Shown piece by piece: positions 35,783 through 47,600 of a stretch of DNA of 64,000 bases (its first letter is position 1; each line of letters opens with the position of its first letter). The translations under genes were made by a program, and so were the position numbers. Source of the stretch: Cricetomys ansorgei (Eukaryota > Chordata > Mammalia > Rodentia > Nesomyidae). The notes under the pieces were generated by a model. That model had not been told where the DNA came from. It did no database searches and saw only the letters and a program-made list of their open reading frames with translations. Location: NCBI GenBank assembly GCA_026225945.1, contig JAMJFZ010001868.1, positions 8,027,001 through 8,091,000 on the forward strand, read 5' to 3'.

Positions 35783-36112
35783 ATAGGAGAAAAGTTGACT
35801 TTGGCTCATGGCTCCAGTTCATGACCAGGTTGAGCCTTTGTTCTTAGATCTCATGAAAGCAGCAGATGATAAAATCAGGGAGCTATGGCAGAGCAAAATT
35901 ACTTACTTCAGGCCAAGTATCAAAATAGAAGGAAAGGAAGAGCTCAGTATTGACAGTCTCTTTCATGCACACTCCGGTGACCTAAAACCTCCCCCTAGGT
36001 CCCATCTCCTAAAGGTTCCACCATCTCCCAACAGTATCACCCAAGGTTCCAGTCCTTTAACTCACGGACCTTTAGGAGCATTTAAGATCCAGACTGTAAC
36101 ATATAAATTATG
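35783..36112 (-). mobile_element. ERVL-MaLR LTR (MST/MLT-like), reverse
   Basis: AAAGTTGACTTTGGCTCATG, CCATCTCCCAACAGTATCAC and AGATCCAGACTGTAACATA are the reverse of the TGTTAnAGTnTGGATCT start seen in MST-type LTRs. Family from memory. Confidence 0.55.
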
Positions 36113-37140
36113 ACCTGGCGCTTCACAAGATCTTCATCACCAAAACCATTTTCTTCAAAATCAGTATGTTTTTCCAATCTTGGGTAAATGCAGACTACAC
36201 AAAGCCTGGAGACCACCTCTCTTCTCCACCTCCGTAAGTAAGAGAATTCAGAACCGTGAATATTTGACCCTTGGCCTCAACAGTCATGAGATCATTCTTC
36301 TACTGCTTATAAACAACCCAGTCTGTTGTGTTATTGCAGCAGCAGAAAAACAGAGTTAGGCCCTAAGCACCCACTTCCTGTTTTATTTCTCTATGCTCAC
36401 AGGCAAATGGCCCATTGTCTCAATATGCTGTAAGCTTCTGAGGAGCTTACATATTATTCTCACATTTTATAGTGCTAATAAAGGTGAGTCAACACAGGAA
36501 GTCCCCTGGACACTAATTGCACAGAGTTTATTAGTCATGGTAAGTAGTCAGCACTTAGTGTCACACTGTTTTGTAAGACTACATCTTTTCCCCAAATGAT
36601 CACACTAATGATATTTGTATTTTTGGCTGTAAATAATCTATGAATAGCATACAATCCAACTTGTACCTCCTTAACATTTTTTGCTTCTCAACAGTCATTG
36701 GCTGTTTACTATCTCAACTGAGTGTAAACACATGTGCTTACTGTTCACTGCTGTCCTTAGGGTACATTGATCCTGAGAAAATTCTGTGTACTTTAAAAAG
36801 AGATTTATTAAATTTATAAGTTGATTTTTAGAAAAATCAACATGTTAACATAGCAGTTCTTATCACCAACAAGAGATATCTTGTTTGTAAAAACCTACTT
36901 TGTGGTATTGGGTGATTTTTCACTAAATGTACTTCATATAATAAATTTTTCATTTTTGACATGCTCTGATACCACATTATCTAATGAGTCTAAAGGAAAG
37001 TTACTAATTATACATTATTTTTCAATCTATGAATTTACTAATCTGATCACCTTTTATGGTTTTTTAAATTAACCCACTTGAGAATTAAGGACCAATAATC
37101 ATATTATCCATAGGTAAAGATCTCCAAAAATTAATCTTTC
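36113..37140. other. CNGA1 5' intron
   Basis: 36300-36360 looks like a short MaLR end (ACAACCCAGTCTGTTGTG and CAGCAGAAAAACAGAG). The rest is AT-rich and unassigned. Confidence 0.45.
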
Positions 37141-37291
37141 ACTCAGGTATGGTGGCACAAATTTTTGATCCCAGCACTCAGAAGACAGAGGCAGCCAGAC
37201 CTCTGTGAGTCAGAGTCTACCCTGGTCTATACAGTAACACAGCGAGTTCTAGGCCAGCCAGGACTACATAGTAAGACTCTGTCTCAAAAAT
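37141..37291 (+). mobile_element. B1 SINE, diverged
   Basis: CAGGTATGGTGGCACAAATT, GATCCCAGCACTCAGAAG, GACTCTGTCTCAAAAATTAC. Confidence 0.9.
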
Positions 37292-37920
37292 TACAAAGAA
37301 AGAATCTAAGAATCTTACTCTTTAATCTTTTTCTTGGTTTTGTTTTGTTTTTTTTTGGTATTGAATAGAATAATTTTATACAATAAATATTATATCTGGA
37401 ACTCTTTCAATATCTATAATATTTCCTATTAATTGTGCATTAATTCTGAACACATTTTCCTATTGGATTGAGTACGTTTCTTTCCTCACTAGTGTAACAT
37501 TCTATCAAGAATGAATGTTGCCTTTTGTCAACTACTTTCTTATCACATGCACAGACACTGCCAAAGCTCAAGCTGACCCACATTTCAACCTTCAGAAACT
37601 GTCAGGTACAGCAATGAGCATTTTACCCCAAAGCATAAAATTCCCAAGTTATCATCATTCAAAGTCATGGCTGAGGTTGTGAGCAGATACAAGGTATTTT
37701 TCCTCTAGGGGCCAGTTGAGAAAGCAGTGTTAGGGCCACAGCCAAACCTAAGTGACCATGGCCCATTTGTCACAGACTCAAAGGAAATAAAGAGCTTTGA
37801 GACAATACGGACCATTCCTTTGACCTGCACCATACAGTCAGGAGCAACATAAAGTTTCTGTTCAGGAAAATGTCTCGCACTGTAAAAGTACTAAATAAAT
37901 ATTTGTAGAATAGGTTAAGA
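37292..37920. other. CNGA1 5' intron, no feature assigned
   Basis: AT-rich, nothing recognised. Confidence 0.5.
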
Positions 37921-38072
37921 AGCCCGGTGGTGGTGGTGCACGCCTTTAATCCCAGCACTAGAGAGGCAGAGGCAGGCAGATCTCTGTGAGTTCAACGTCA
38001 CCCTGATCTGCGAAGCAAGTTACAGGACAGCTAGGGCTACACAGAGAAACTCTGTCTCAAAAAAAAAAAAAG
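37921..38072 (+). mobile_element. B1 SINE
   Basis: CCCGGTGGTGGTGGTGCACG, TTTAATCCCAGCACTAGAG and CTCTGTCTCAAAAA tail. Confidence 0.95.
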
Positions 38073-38377
38073 TAAATTTTTAAAAAATTAACAAGTAAAA
38101 ATTACATATATAGGTCTACAATAACTTTTTGGAGCTAGTTCTTGGACATTTGTTTTCAGTTTTTCCATTGTAATGGTTAGCCAGCTTAACTTTTGATTCT
38201 TACTCTAAATTTATAAGCTGTTTCTTTCACCCCTCCCAAAAAAATTCACTTGGATTTTTAAAAATTCTTCCAAAAAAAAAAAATCTGCAAGAATTATTTT
38301 GCTGTTGTCATTCCAAGGGTTAGGCTCATTAATCTATACATTTCTTCTTAATTTTTAACTTTGAGTTTTTTACAGTA

Positions 38378-38580
38378 GATTTATTCACTTTATCTTACAT
38401 GTGAGTGTTCTGCCTACATGTGTGTCTGTGTATCACATGTGTGCTTGGTGTCCTCAGAGGTCAGAAGAGAGCTCTGAAGTTATGGATGGCTGTGAACCAC
38501 CGTGTGGGTACTGGAAATCCAACCTAGGTCCTCTGCAAGAGCAACAAGTGCTCTTAACCACTGAGCCTTTTCTCCAGCCT
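38378..38580 (-). mobile_element. B2/B3 SINE
   Basis: Reverse: GTGTTCTGCCTACATGTGTG, CCTAGGTCCTCTGCAAGAGC, CAAGTGCTCTTAACCACTGA. Confidence 0.92.
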
Positions 38581-38734
38581 CTGCGATCTTTTTGCTTTAC
38601 TGGAATTACTTTATGATCAATATCTGTAAATGTTCCCAGGGAGAGAAAAGGGAGCATTCTCTAATGGATATAAGGTGCAGTAGATAAAGATTGGGTCTTT
38701 AAAGCACATTTAAGTGATGATGCTTCACACTCAC

Positions 38735-38818
38735 CTTCTTCTGTCCAGTAGCTGATCCAACAATGACACTTTTGAGTGACAAGTGACCTCACACATTAGT
38801 TGATAACAGAACAGGTAG
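38735..38818 (-). other. Candidate untranslated CNGA1 5' exon (strong donor)
   Basis: On the minus strand AAGAAG|GTGAGTG at 38735/38734 is the best unassigned donor between the CNGA1 start codon and NIPAL1. A weak acceptor-like CCACTAAG lies near 38819. The segment is neither a SINE nor low complexity. CNGA1 needs at least one untranslated exon in this interval. Exon status is inference. Confidence 0.25.
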
Positions 38819-38930
38819 CTTAGTGGACGTATAAAGAAAATGCCAAAATGTAAAAAAGTCATATATAAATTATATAAATATATAATTATGCCTAACTAGT
38901 AATTAGGCATATATTGATACAAGCATTTCT

Positions 38931-39088
38931 TTTTTTTTTTTTTCCAAGACAAGTTTTCTCTCTTGTAACTGGCTGTCTGGCTCTCCTGGCTCTCTCTCAC
39001 TCTGTAGACCAGGCTGGCCTCAGACTCACAGAGATCTGCCTGCCTCTGCCTCCCAAGAGCTGGGATTAAAGGTGTGTCACCACCCTGG
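38931..39088 (-). mobile_element. B1 SINE
   Basis: T run then AGACCAGGCTGGCCTCAGAC, AGCTGGGATTAAAGGTG. Confidence 0.95.
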
Positions 39089-39299
39089 CTGATTTAAAGC
39101 TTTGTTTCATAGTATTTAACTTTCTACTACAGAATAAAACTACTGGTATCTGAAAACAAGAAACCATAACAAAAATAATAAAAATGATAAATAGCAGTTT
39201 TTAAATATACAAAAATTAAATGTTGTAGTAGTTGATAAGAGTCATTTATTTAGGACCTAATTAAAATACCCATGCTTATGGTGGGGAGTTAAAAGGCAT

Positions 39300-39560
39300 G
39301 GTGAGACCTGGAGATAGATCAGCAGTTGAAGAGATGCTTACAATGCAATGACCTGAGTCCAGGAAACCAGAAACCCATGCAAATGCCTGAGGGCACAAAT
39401 GTCTCTGTAATCCCATAAAAAGGCATAGTCAGGGAGCTGCTAGCAAGGGTAGCCATATTGGTGACCTCTGAGCTTGACCAAGAGACTCTGCCTCATGACT
39501 AAAGTAGAAGAGCAATAACAGATGATTCCTGACTTCAACCTCAGTCCTTCATATGCACAC
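39300..39560 (+). mobile_element. B4 SINE, diverged
   Basis: GGAGATAGATCAGCAGTTGA head, GTCTCTGTAATCCCATAAAA middle and CTTCAACCTCAGTCCTTCAT tail; the tail has expanded into the CA-rich array that follows. Confidence 0.65.
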
Positions 39561-39971
39561 TTACACACACACACACATGCCACACGTACACGCATTCACA
39601 TATACATACATGCACACCACACACATACAACACATATGTACACCACACACATATGCACCTCCACACTCATACACATACAGACACATGAGTACTACACACA
39701 CATACACACATGCATACCACACACGCATGCAAACACATATACACATATGCATACCACACACACATACAGACACATGTACACCACATACATACACACCACA
39801 CACACATACACACATGCACGCCATACAATATACACATATACACCCACAATACACACATGCACACCACACACATACACACATACACTCACACATGCATACA
39901 CATAACATGCACATCACACACACATACATACATGCACACCCACACAGGCACACACACACACACACACACAG
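39561..39971. repeat. Long degenerate (CA)n/(CACATA)n array
   Basis: About 410 bp of CA, CATA and CACACATG units, open in several frames on both strands because it lacks stop triplets. Not coding. Confidence 0.95.
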
Positions 39972-40581
39972 GTTCAGAAAAAGAAAAGAAGATGATGGCA
40001 TGGTGAAATTCCGACCCTCACCTAAGCGCAAAGAGCTGCCCTGGTGAGTCCCTTCCCGCAGACCACGCCTTTATCTCTGGATGGAGAGAGTCAGGTTGTC
40101 ATGAAAGTACCACCAAACACTCGGAAGTATCTAACAAGTAACAAGTTGGAGTTTATGTTTTCACAGTTAATCTTTTGTTACCATTCATGTGGCTTTGATG
40201 CCCAGTCTTCAAATATCGTAAAGAGAGAAGTTAATATTTAAGACTTTCTTTAGGGAAAACACACACCCATCACAGTTATTAGTTTTGACTTCTGAAGACA
40301 AATTTTAAACTCACAAAAACCCAGTGGTTATTTCCTAGGCTATAATATTCAGATTAGCAAAGTCGTGGTGTGAGACCTTTGTTGCTATTTTTCCCTAAAC
40401 TGACACGTTAATTCACAAGACTGAATCAAAAATGCAGAGACTCAGTAGAGATTCAATTACCAGCTGTTTTCAAAAAGTCTGTATCCTGGGAACCAACACA
40501 AAAACTGAGACATCTGTAAATAAAACACACACGTCAGCACAAATAAAAGAGTACCCACTGCGGCTGCCACCAGGTGCTCAC
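39972..40581. other. Unassigned stretch next to candidate CNGA1 exon
   Basis: No repeat named. Single-copy-looking, so it could contain regulatory sequence. Confidence 0.45.
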
Positions 40582-40760
40582 CCGCCTGTCCGCGCGTGAT
40601 AGGCGTCTGTGTTCCGCAGCGCCGGTCAGCGGAGTCTCCAGAGCAGACGCAGGCACAGGGCTAACCTCCGCATTCTCAAAATCCAGACGCAAGTGTTCTT
40701 CAGCAATAAATACGATGGTTTCCTCCCCTGAAGCAGCGCGGACAGCTTGTTTTTATTAAT
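40582..40760 (-). promoter_or_regulatory. CpG-rich patch with minus-strand donor: candidate CNGA1 exon 1 and promoter
   Basis: An isolated CpG-rich patch in an otherwise AT-rich interval. On the minus strand it ends in a donor-like CAGGCGG|GTGAGC (GT at 40581-40580). It lies about 4 kb from the NIPAL1 start and in the right orientation for CNGA1. In other mammals the two genes are also divergent neighbours a few kb apart. An adjacent AT-rich homeobox-like TTAATTA is near 40755-40765. The first-exon assignment is inference. Confidence 0.35.
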
Positions 40761-42336
40761 TACTCCTCAGAAGAGAAGGTTCCATGGCATTGGCGAGGAG
40801 GATGTTCGTGGCTCAGTACTGGATTTGCGGATTTGTGCGTAGATGAAAATAACAGCACCCAAGTCATCATTATCCTCGGCTTGAACCCGAGCTCGTTAAC
40901 GTGCGCGTGGCTGATACAGACGCCTTTCTCAAAGCAGTATCTCTTAAAATGTGTGAAAGTAAACCAGAAGAAATACCGCCTAGTAGATTTTGTTAAGATT
41001 GCTTGGCCAATTTTCCTCAGGGCTGTAATACAAGTTCATCATGAGAAGTGAAAATGAGACACAAGAATGTGGATATGTGCGGAAGTCCTTAAATGCTGGG
41101 CAGGTTGTTACTATAATTTTGAACAGACAAGTAGCAAGGGGAAACTTTTATTTCGCAATAATTCCTTGAGTTCTTTCAAACTTGTCTGGTTCCTCTTAGA
41201 AGCAGAAAATACATTTCTCCCTTAAAATACACATTTCTAGGATTAGTTTGGAGCAGTTTTTTCTACTGGAAGATGTTAGTAAGGTAAATACAACTGATTT
41301 AAAGCGATTGTAATGAGCTCCGTAAGATGGTAAGAGCCGTCCCTGGCGAGCACCTGTGACACACATGGAAGCTGTCCTGAAGTCTAAAAGCGCACGGAAG
41401 TCCTGTCTTCTGAGATTGTGCAGAGGAGGGACACCACTAAGACAGATTGTGATGGAGACCTGAGGGACCGCACGCAAGGAACACAAATATTTAAAAAGGA
41501 AGGGACGTGAGCTAGACGAATTTGGGTACGGATTTTTTTTTTTTTTTTTTTTGCTGAAACTACCAGTAAGTAGAAATTTTGTCCGTAGATATGAAACATA
41601 TAATAGGAAGTTTTCCCAAGGGACTCAAGTCTAAATGGGTAAGAACACTGTGTGTTGTTTTAATGTCCCCTCCACAGTGTGATTAGCTTGACCCACTCCA
41701 CCTATTGCTGAGTCTCCTTTCCTGGGCCCTGCAGTAACCTTGACTGGCAGAAAGAACATAGCCACAGGAATTATCTACTTAGTAGGCTGCTTTCAGCCGG
41801 GCTCTCTGACCTGCTTTGTCAGCTTCCTCTAAGTCTTTATAATCCTATTTAAAGTGCCTGTGACAATAGATGCTCATTTGCATGAAATCAATTGTTTAAG
41901 TATTTTCACTGCTTAAAAAAATGTGATCTGAGAAATTCTGGCTCTTGGTATTTGATCATCCGTCTCCCACCACACCAAGACCTTCAGCCAGCACAGCCAA
42001 TGATATCTCCATTTTTGTGATCTCAGTTAAGGACTGTGTAATTAATTGCTTAACAACTAAATAATTAGGGTTCCCCTAAGACCTATATACCCTCTGAGTT
42101 GAAGGCTGTGCCTGTTATTTTACATGTAGTCTATGGCTCACTCCCATGCATAATTATCCATTCAAGTACTTAGGAAGTACCAGGCTCTCTTCCAAGCACC
42201 AGGAAGTCAATAGCTAACTAGAGTAAATAAACCAAGAGCAGTAATGCCAGTGCTTACCACTGTGCATAACACATCTACAAATTACCCCTCCTCAGCCTTA
42301 TCACTATCCCCTGCCCAGGAAACCACAAACTACGTT
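40761..42336. other. Divergent intergenic region between CNGA1 and NIPAL1
   Basis: Mostly repeat-free sequence with a T run at 41529-41551. The lack of young SINEs here, unlike in the flanks, is compatible with regulatory content. No exon is seen. Confidence 0.5.
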
Positions 42337-42500
42337 GCAGCATAGAGGTTAAAGATTCACACTTTCCAGACATGTTCAAGCTCCAAGACAGTGTGACTTT
42401 GCTTCCTCAGACTCTGATGTATTGCGGCAGATCTTTGGAATTTAATAATCATCACTGGGTCTAGTGACCTTGCACAGAGACCAGTAAATGTCAGTCTACC
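42337..42500 (+). mobile_element. MIR SINE, old
   Basis: GCAGCATAGAGGTTAAAGAT, GTTCAAGCTCC and CAGTGTGACTTTGC fit the tRNA-like head of MIR in order. Confidence 0.6.
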
Positions 42501-42875
42501 TTTTAGAAAGCCTTGTTTATGATCACATTCTAAGTTTTAAGTCATAAAAGGATTTCCTAAAGTCAAGAGTGGGCTTGCTGGAGATTTTTTAATGTTCTTC
42601 CTTGAGTTAAATAACATATTCTTAGTGGGAAATAATTCCCGTCCCCAGTTAATAAACTAATGACATACTGTGTGGTATTCACATATCTGTTCATCTAGAA
42701 ATAGTTGGTGAAGGAAAATGCATGATCAGTTTCTGCTTAGGCCACACAGGGCTTGGGACAGCAGTGCTCTTAAGCAAGTTTGATTTTTTTTTTTTTTCCG
42801 GAGTTGTTTCAAAACTGAAATAAACAAGAATTACAAGGAATCTTCTGTCTAAAAGCAGACCTTCATCTCAAAGTG

Positions 42876-43170
42876 CCAGAGAGATGGCTCAGAAGGTTAC
42901 AGTGCTTGCTGGGCGTGCAGGAGGACCAGACCTGTGTTCAAAACCAACCTGGTTCACACTCGCACCCACAGCGTTCTGGGGGACAAAAACAGGATGATCT
43001 CTGGCCTTGCTGACTAGCCTAGCTCCAGGCTCAGTGACAGACCCCAGTTCACGGGAATAAAGTGAAGAATAAAAGAGCAAAATACTCCATGTCTCCCTCT
43101 GGCTTTGTCTCCCTCTGGCTTCTGTGGACACACAGGAATGTGCAGCTGCATACATGTGTGTGTATAAATG
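42876..43170 (+). mobile_element. B4 SINE
   Basis: GAGAGATGGCTCAGAAGGTT head, CTAGCCTAGCTCCAGGCTCA middle and CATACATGTGTGTGTATAAA tail. It contains a short internal duplication of TCTCCCTCTGGCTT. Confidence 0.8.
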
Positions 43171-43289
43171 TGCAAACAAAGAAAACTAATCCATCTCAAA
43201 GAAACATTTTCAAGTTTTTTTTTCAAGTGGAGATATGAAACACAAAGCAGAGAATAATAATCTTGAAAGATTTTTAATATGAATTAAAC

Positions 43290-43350
43290 AAATTTTTATA
43301 AAGTGCTTAGAATAGTGCTTGCCACATAGCAACTGATGTTTCTTATGCAG
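43290..43350 (+). mobile_element. MIR 3' tail fragment
   Basis: AAAGTGCTTAGAATAGTGCT and GCCACATAGCAACTGATG match the conserved MIR core/tail. Confidence 0.55.
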
Positions 43351-44159
43351 TAGTAAGTACATGAGATCAGATTGATTATCACTGCCAATCTGTGATGGAG
43401 ACAAAACTTCAAATCTGATGTCCCAAGAACACATTTAAATAGACGTCTAATTCACAAGGCTTCCTTTCCAAAAATGGCTTAAATCAATCCTGCCACTTTC
43501 ATCTGTTTGTGTCCCCACCTCATCCTTTTCCCACAAGCCATGCCCACGTAAAAAGTATGCACCTTGGACTGCTGGCTAATTTGGGTTTAAGTCTTGTCTC
43601 ACACGCCTAGAAACAAGAAAGGCAAGACGGATATCTGCAGTGAAACTCTTAGGCAATAAAGCTAATACCTAGAGTAAAGGAGAGGTGAACAGATAGTGTT
43701 TACGTGTGAACATGCAGAGGCACCTCATACGCACGCACGCACGCACATTCGGGCTCTCCCTTTCAGTGGGAGTGTGCCCATTTCTCGCGGCATAAATATT
43801 TCCCGGCTAGGTTATTTCACTTCACTCTTTAACTTAGATCCTTCGTCTGCCAACTGGAGTTAATGAACTGTGCCGTGAGGTGTAGTGAGTTGATTCCTAT
43901 ATGTGCCTGTACACCACGTAAGGTACAGCTAGGATACCATAGATCTCAGTGTGGAAACAGCGCTTTCCAGTCTGGGCAATGCTGTCCCCTTAAAAGTTTA
44001 TTTCACACACCTTCATGATGAGGGGTGGGGATAAGGGAGTTGGGTGCAGGCAGAGGGAGACGCCTGCTGGTTAAAAACAGGTAGAAGTGGGTATTGTAAG
44101 ACAGGAAGGACACTGGAGTACACCGGTAAGGCACGAATGCGCTAAGCCTGTTCGAAAGT
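43351..44159. other. Upstream of NIPAL1, no gene seen
   Basis: Includes a (GCAC)n at about 43730-43746. Otherwise unassigned, with rising GC content towards the promoter. Confidence 0.5.
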
Positions 44160-44611
44160 CCCCAGACTAAACTTTAGCTTGGACATAGTGCAGAACTCCA
44201 GCAGACAGCACCTTCCTCCTCTGCAGCGCCCACGGATGCTCACGGTCGGCTCCCGGACAGCCAGGAGGGGGCCTCGCCACAGCCTCTCCCCCACTAAATC
44301 CCCCGACTGGCTTTGACAGCATCCACGCGGTGTTCCCCTCGTCTCCCCGGCAAGTGTTTCCGGACTGCACCGGCGCAGCCCGTGGCCCACCCCACAAACT
44401 TAGGGAACCCGGCAGGAGCCAGAGCCGCGGCCAGAGGGCGGAGAAACAGACTGCAACCACCCGGCCACTCTCATTGGCTAAGGCCGCCACGGGGGCGGAG
44501 ACAGCACACACCCTTTGCGGGCTCCGCGGCTCCGCACCAAAGAACGTGGATCCCGGGGTACAGGTGGGTGAGAAACTATCGCCAGCGCTGAGGAAGCCCG
44601 GTCCCCCGGCC
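44160..44611 (+). promoter_or_regulatory. NIPAL1: NIPAL1 GC-rich promoter and 5' UTR
   Basis: A GC- and CpG-rich block directly upstream of the NIPAL1 ATG. It has an inverted CCAAT box (CTCATTGGCT, about 44468-44477) and GC boxes (GGGGGCGGAG near 44492), and I see no TATA box. This pattern fits a broad CpG-island promoter. The transcription start is probably within the last 150 bp, but no base can be fixed from sequence. Confidence 0.7.
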
Positions 44612-44657
44612 ATGGGGGGACAGCTGAGGCTGCCGCCCGGAGAGCCCTGCCGAGAAG
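44612..44657 (+). CDS. NIPAL1: NIPAL1 exon 1 coding part
   Basis: The ATG sits in a strong Kozak context (CCCGGCCATGGGG) and encodes [15 protein letters not shown]. The donor is G|GTGAGC, phase 1. The peptide matches the known NIPAL1 N-terminus and continues in phase into exon 2 (Gly-Tyr-Val-Leu). Confidence 0.93.
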
Positions 44658-47600
44658 GTGAGCGTCAGCCCCGGCTCGGGAGAGTGGGGACACCCAGATA
44701 CTACTAGATAGTACTAGACCCGCGAAAACGTGCGATTCTTAACTCGGTCTTCTCTTCATTCAGCTTTACAGCCATCTAGTTGACTGCCCCACCAACGGGG
44801 CGGTAAATTCTTAGCCGTGCTCCCCACACTCCCGGGAAACCCAAGTGGGAGCAGGGCGGACGTGACGCCCACTGGGTCCCCGGGCGGGCCCGTGCCAATT
44901 ACATCATGCGGAGTGTGGGATGGGGAAATTAGAGATGCTAAGAGCAGATTCCTGGAGGATTTTTTCTGACTCAGACTCAATTCCAAAGTCCGTGGTCCAC
45001 GTCACTTACAGGGCAGAGGGCGTGCCGGGATTCCCACGGGCCTCCCACGCCGCGTTGCCCTATGCTGACTGCGCCTGGATCCCGCTGAGAGGTCACTCAG
45101 CACCCTGGGCCACCGCCCGCCTGGCTGGTCCTCATCACCCACGTGGCCTTCGGGATGAAACTTCTTCAGCCCCCAGGCAGGTGTAAGATTTGCTGGGGGG
45201 GCTCTAGAGTAGAGCGACTACTCATACGGGGAACCCGGAGTGCCCTTTTGTAAATTCTCAGTGCCGGCCAGGCTGGGATTTACAGTCCTACCTTGCCTGT
45301 AAAAATCCCTGGGCCTGGTCCCTTGCCCTTTGCCAAATGATCCTCACACCCACTGGCTTCCTGCAGTCTCACTACAGAACGACAGAGAGAACTGGAGGGA
45401 AAGTAGGGGAAGGAGTGGGGCAGCCTTGGGAAGAAGTGTGCATTGCAAGTGAAATTAACTATTTTTCACAGTGTCAGGGCAAAGGCCATTTCTAGCTGTC
45501 TGGTAAGAACCGCACCTCTTAGAAGCTCCTAGCAATGTCCTGAAGTCCTTTCCTCCCCAGCCTATAACTTAATAGAGGAAGAGAAGGAAAGGGGAGAAAG
45601 AAGGGAGGAAGGGAAAGAAGTCATTAAAACTCAGAAGGGGAAGGGACGTGTAAAACTATTCCCAAATTGAGATTGGTGGTCCCAAGGCAGCTGGATCTAG
45701 GGTTGTTTCCTGGATGGTCATGCTGTAGTCCCTTTTCTAAATCATTCTGGAGCCACTAAGTCAGATCATCACTAATGCACCCTGCCCTTGTTTGTTCAGG
45801 GATCTGTGAGTAGATTGCACCCACTCATTTGACCTCTGGATGTTTTTCCTGCTTTACTCATGCATTTAGTAACACGAAGAAATACTGAAGCTCTGTTTCA
45901 CCTCCATGATTAACTGTGAAGGAAGTCTCCGGGAAAGATGGGAGAGGTTAATGTGTCATTTCGGTATCAGAGTGCCCTTGGCTCTTTTTCTCCTTCTCCG
46001 TCTCTAAAGTCACCAGTTATTTTATTGTTGACATCTGTGAGAGTGGGTGCAGGTGGGCTACCACAGGAAATCCACAGGGCAGAGCCTGAGAGGGCTTCAA
46101 CAGAGTCTGCTTCTCACAAATTTGTTTGAGGTGATGAACAAGAGTCCTGTGAGCCAAGTACTGGCCTGGGTCCTAGGAAAGGATTGTCTCTAGAACTCCC
46201 ACACAGTTTACTACCCTGATGACAGGTAGTTGCCAAGAAGCAAATGACCTGATAATGTACCTACAGTGGTAAAGTCTAACAGCTAATGTACTGAAGGTGT
46301 GGGTGGCCTGCAGATTGGGTGGCCTGGACCTTTTAGAAAAAAGTGTTAGTCTAGCTGATACCAAAATGATGAGCCAATCATGCAGTCTGCCAATAAAGTA
46401 GTTCCAATTAGATACCCACAAAGAAAAAGTTACTGTAGTACTTTGATTTCAAATTTTTAAACCGTGGCTGAATACTTCAAAAGACCATAAAAGCCCAAAT
46501 TATCTCAAAATAAAAAACAAATACATATAAAGGATATTTTTTCACTAGGTTTTCAGTACTATTTGCTCATGTTCTAACAGAACTCAAATCAAGTTCAACA
46601 GCCAACAGAGCTTTATAGCCATAGAAATGTGGCCCCATGAAAATAGAATGCATGAGCTATAGCCATTGCCTGGAACACTCCAACTGTATAAACATTTTGT
46701 GTCAGAGATTATGGAGGTGATTTTATGATGGACTAAAGGCTAGAGACACTGAGCTACCAAAAGGACATTTATAAATTCTCATATCTGAGGAGCTCTTAGC
46801 TGACTTAGAGTTGGAAAAGCACGTTTCAGGCAGAGAGGAATACAGGGTTGTTGCTTTTGTTTTGTTTTGTTTAAGTTTTCTTGCATGGAATGAGACACTT
46901 AGCCAGGCTACGGCTAGACTACAGAAGAAAATGCCTGTGGTGGTATTTAGAGTTGATCCTTCCTGTCTTCCTGGCCTGAATGTCTTTGCTTTTAAGCCTG
47001 GAGTGGTGGCGCACACCTTTAGTCCCAGCACTATGGAGGCAGAGGCAGGCGGATCTCTTGAGTTTAAAGTCATCCTCAACTCTAGGTTCTCTCTAGGTTC
47101 TAGGACAGTCAGAACGACACAGAGAAACTGTCTCAAAAAAAGAGGAGGAATCAGAGCTAAAGAGATGGCTCAGTGGTTAAGCCCACTGGCTGCTCTTCCA
47201 AAGGACATGAGTTTGATTACCAGCACCCACAAGGCAACTCATGCTCTGTATAAATCCACTTCTAGGGAATCTGACACCCTTTTCTGATCTCTGAGGACAC
47301 CGGGCATGCATATGGTGCGCGGACATATATAGAGGCAAAACACTCATACCCATGAGATAAAAGTAACTGTAAAACTTTTTCAAAGAGGCAATTGAGGACT
47401 TGTGACTCTGAGAACCGGCTGTGTCTTCCCCTTCTGCTTCCATATTGACGTATATTGTGTAACCTTGAAAAACTCAAAGCATTCATATAAAGCATATCCG
47501 TCTACACTCATATATAATTAAATCCTGTAGCCTTATCTTCCATCTCACTGACATAGAAACTGAATCAGAGTTTAATACGGCTTCATAGTTAGCGCTCAAG

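Noticed and set aside
39561..40031. Minus-strand open frame of 156 codons rich in Cys, Val and Met, and plus-strand frames rich in Thr and His
   Set aside because: Pure translation of the CA-rich array; the absence of stops follows from the repeat unit.
44167..44707. Overlapping frames of 92-148 codons on both strands around the NIPAL1 start
   Set aside because: Due to high GC and few stop triplets in the CpG-rich promoter; only the short NIPAL1 start exon has family support.
46723..47136. Minus-strand frame of 137 codons
   Set aside because: Mostly reverse B1 sequence; no domain.
46811..47287. Plus-strand frame of 158 codons
   Set aside because: Runs through a B1 and a B2/B3 SINE; not a gene.
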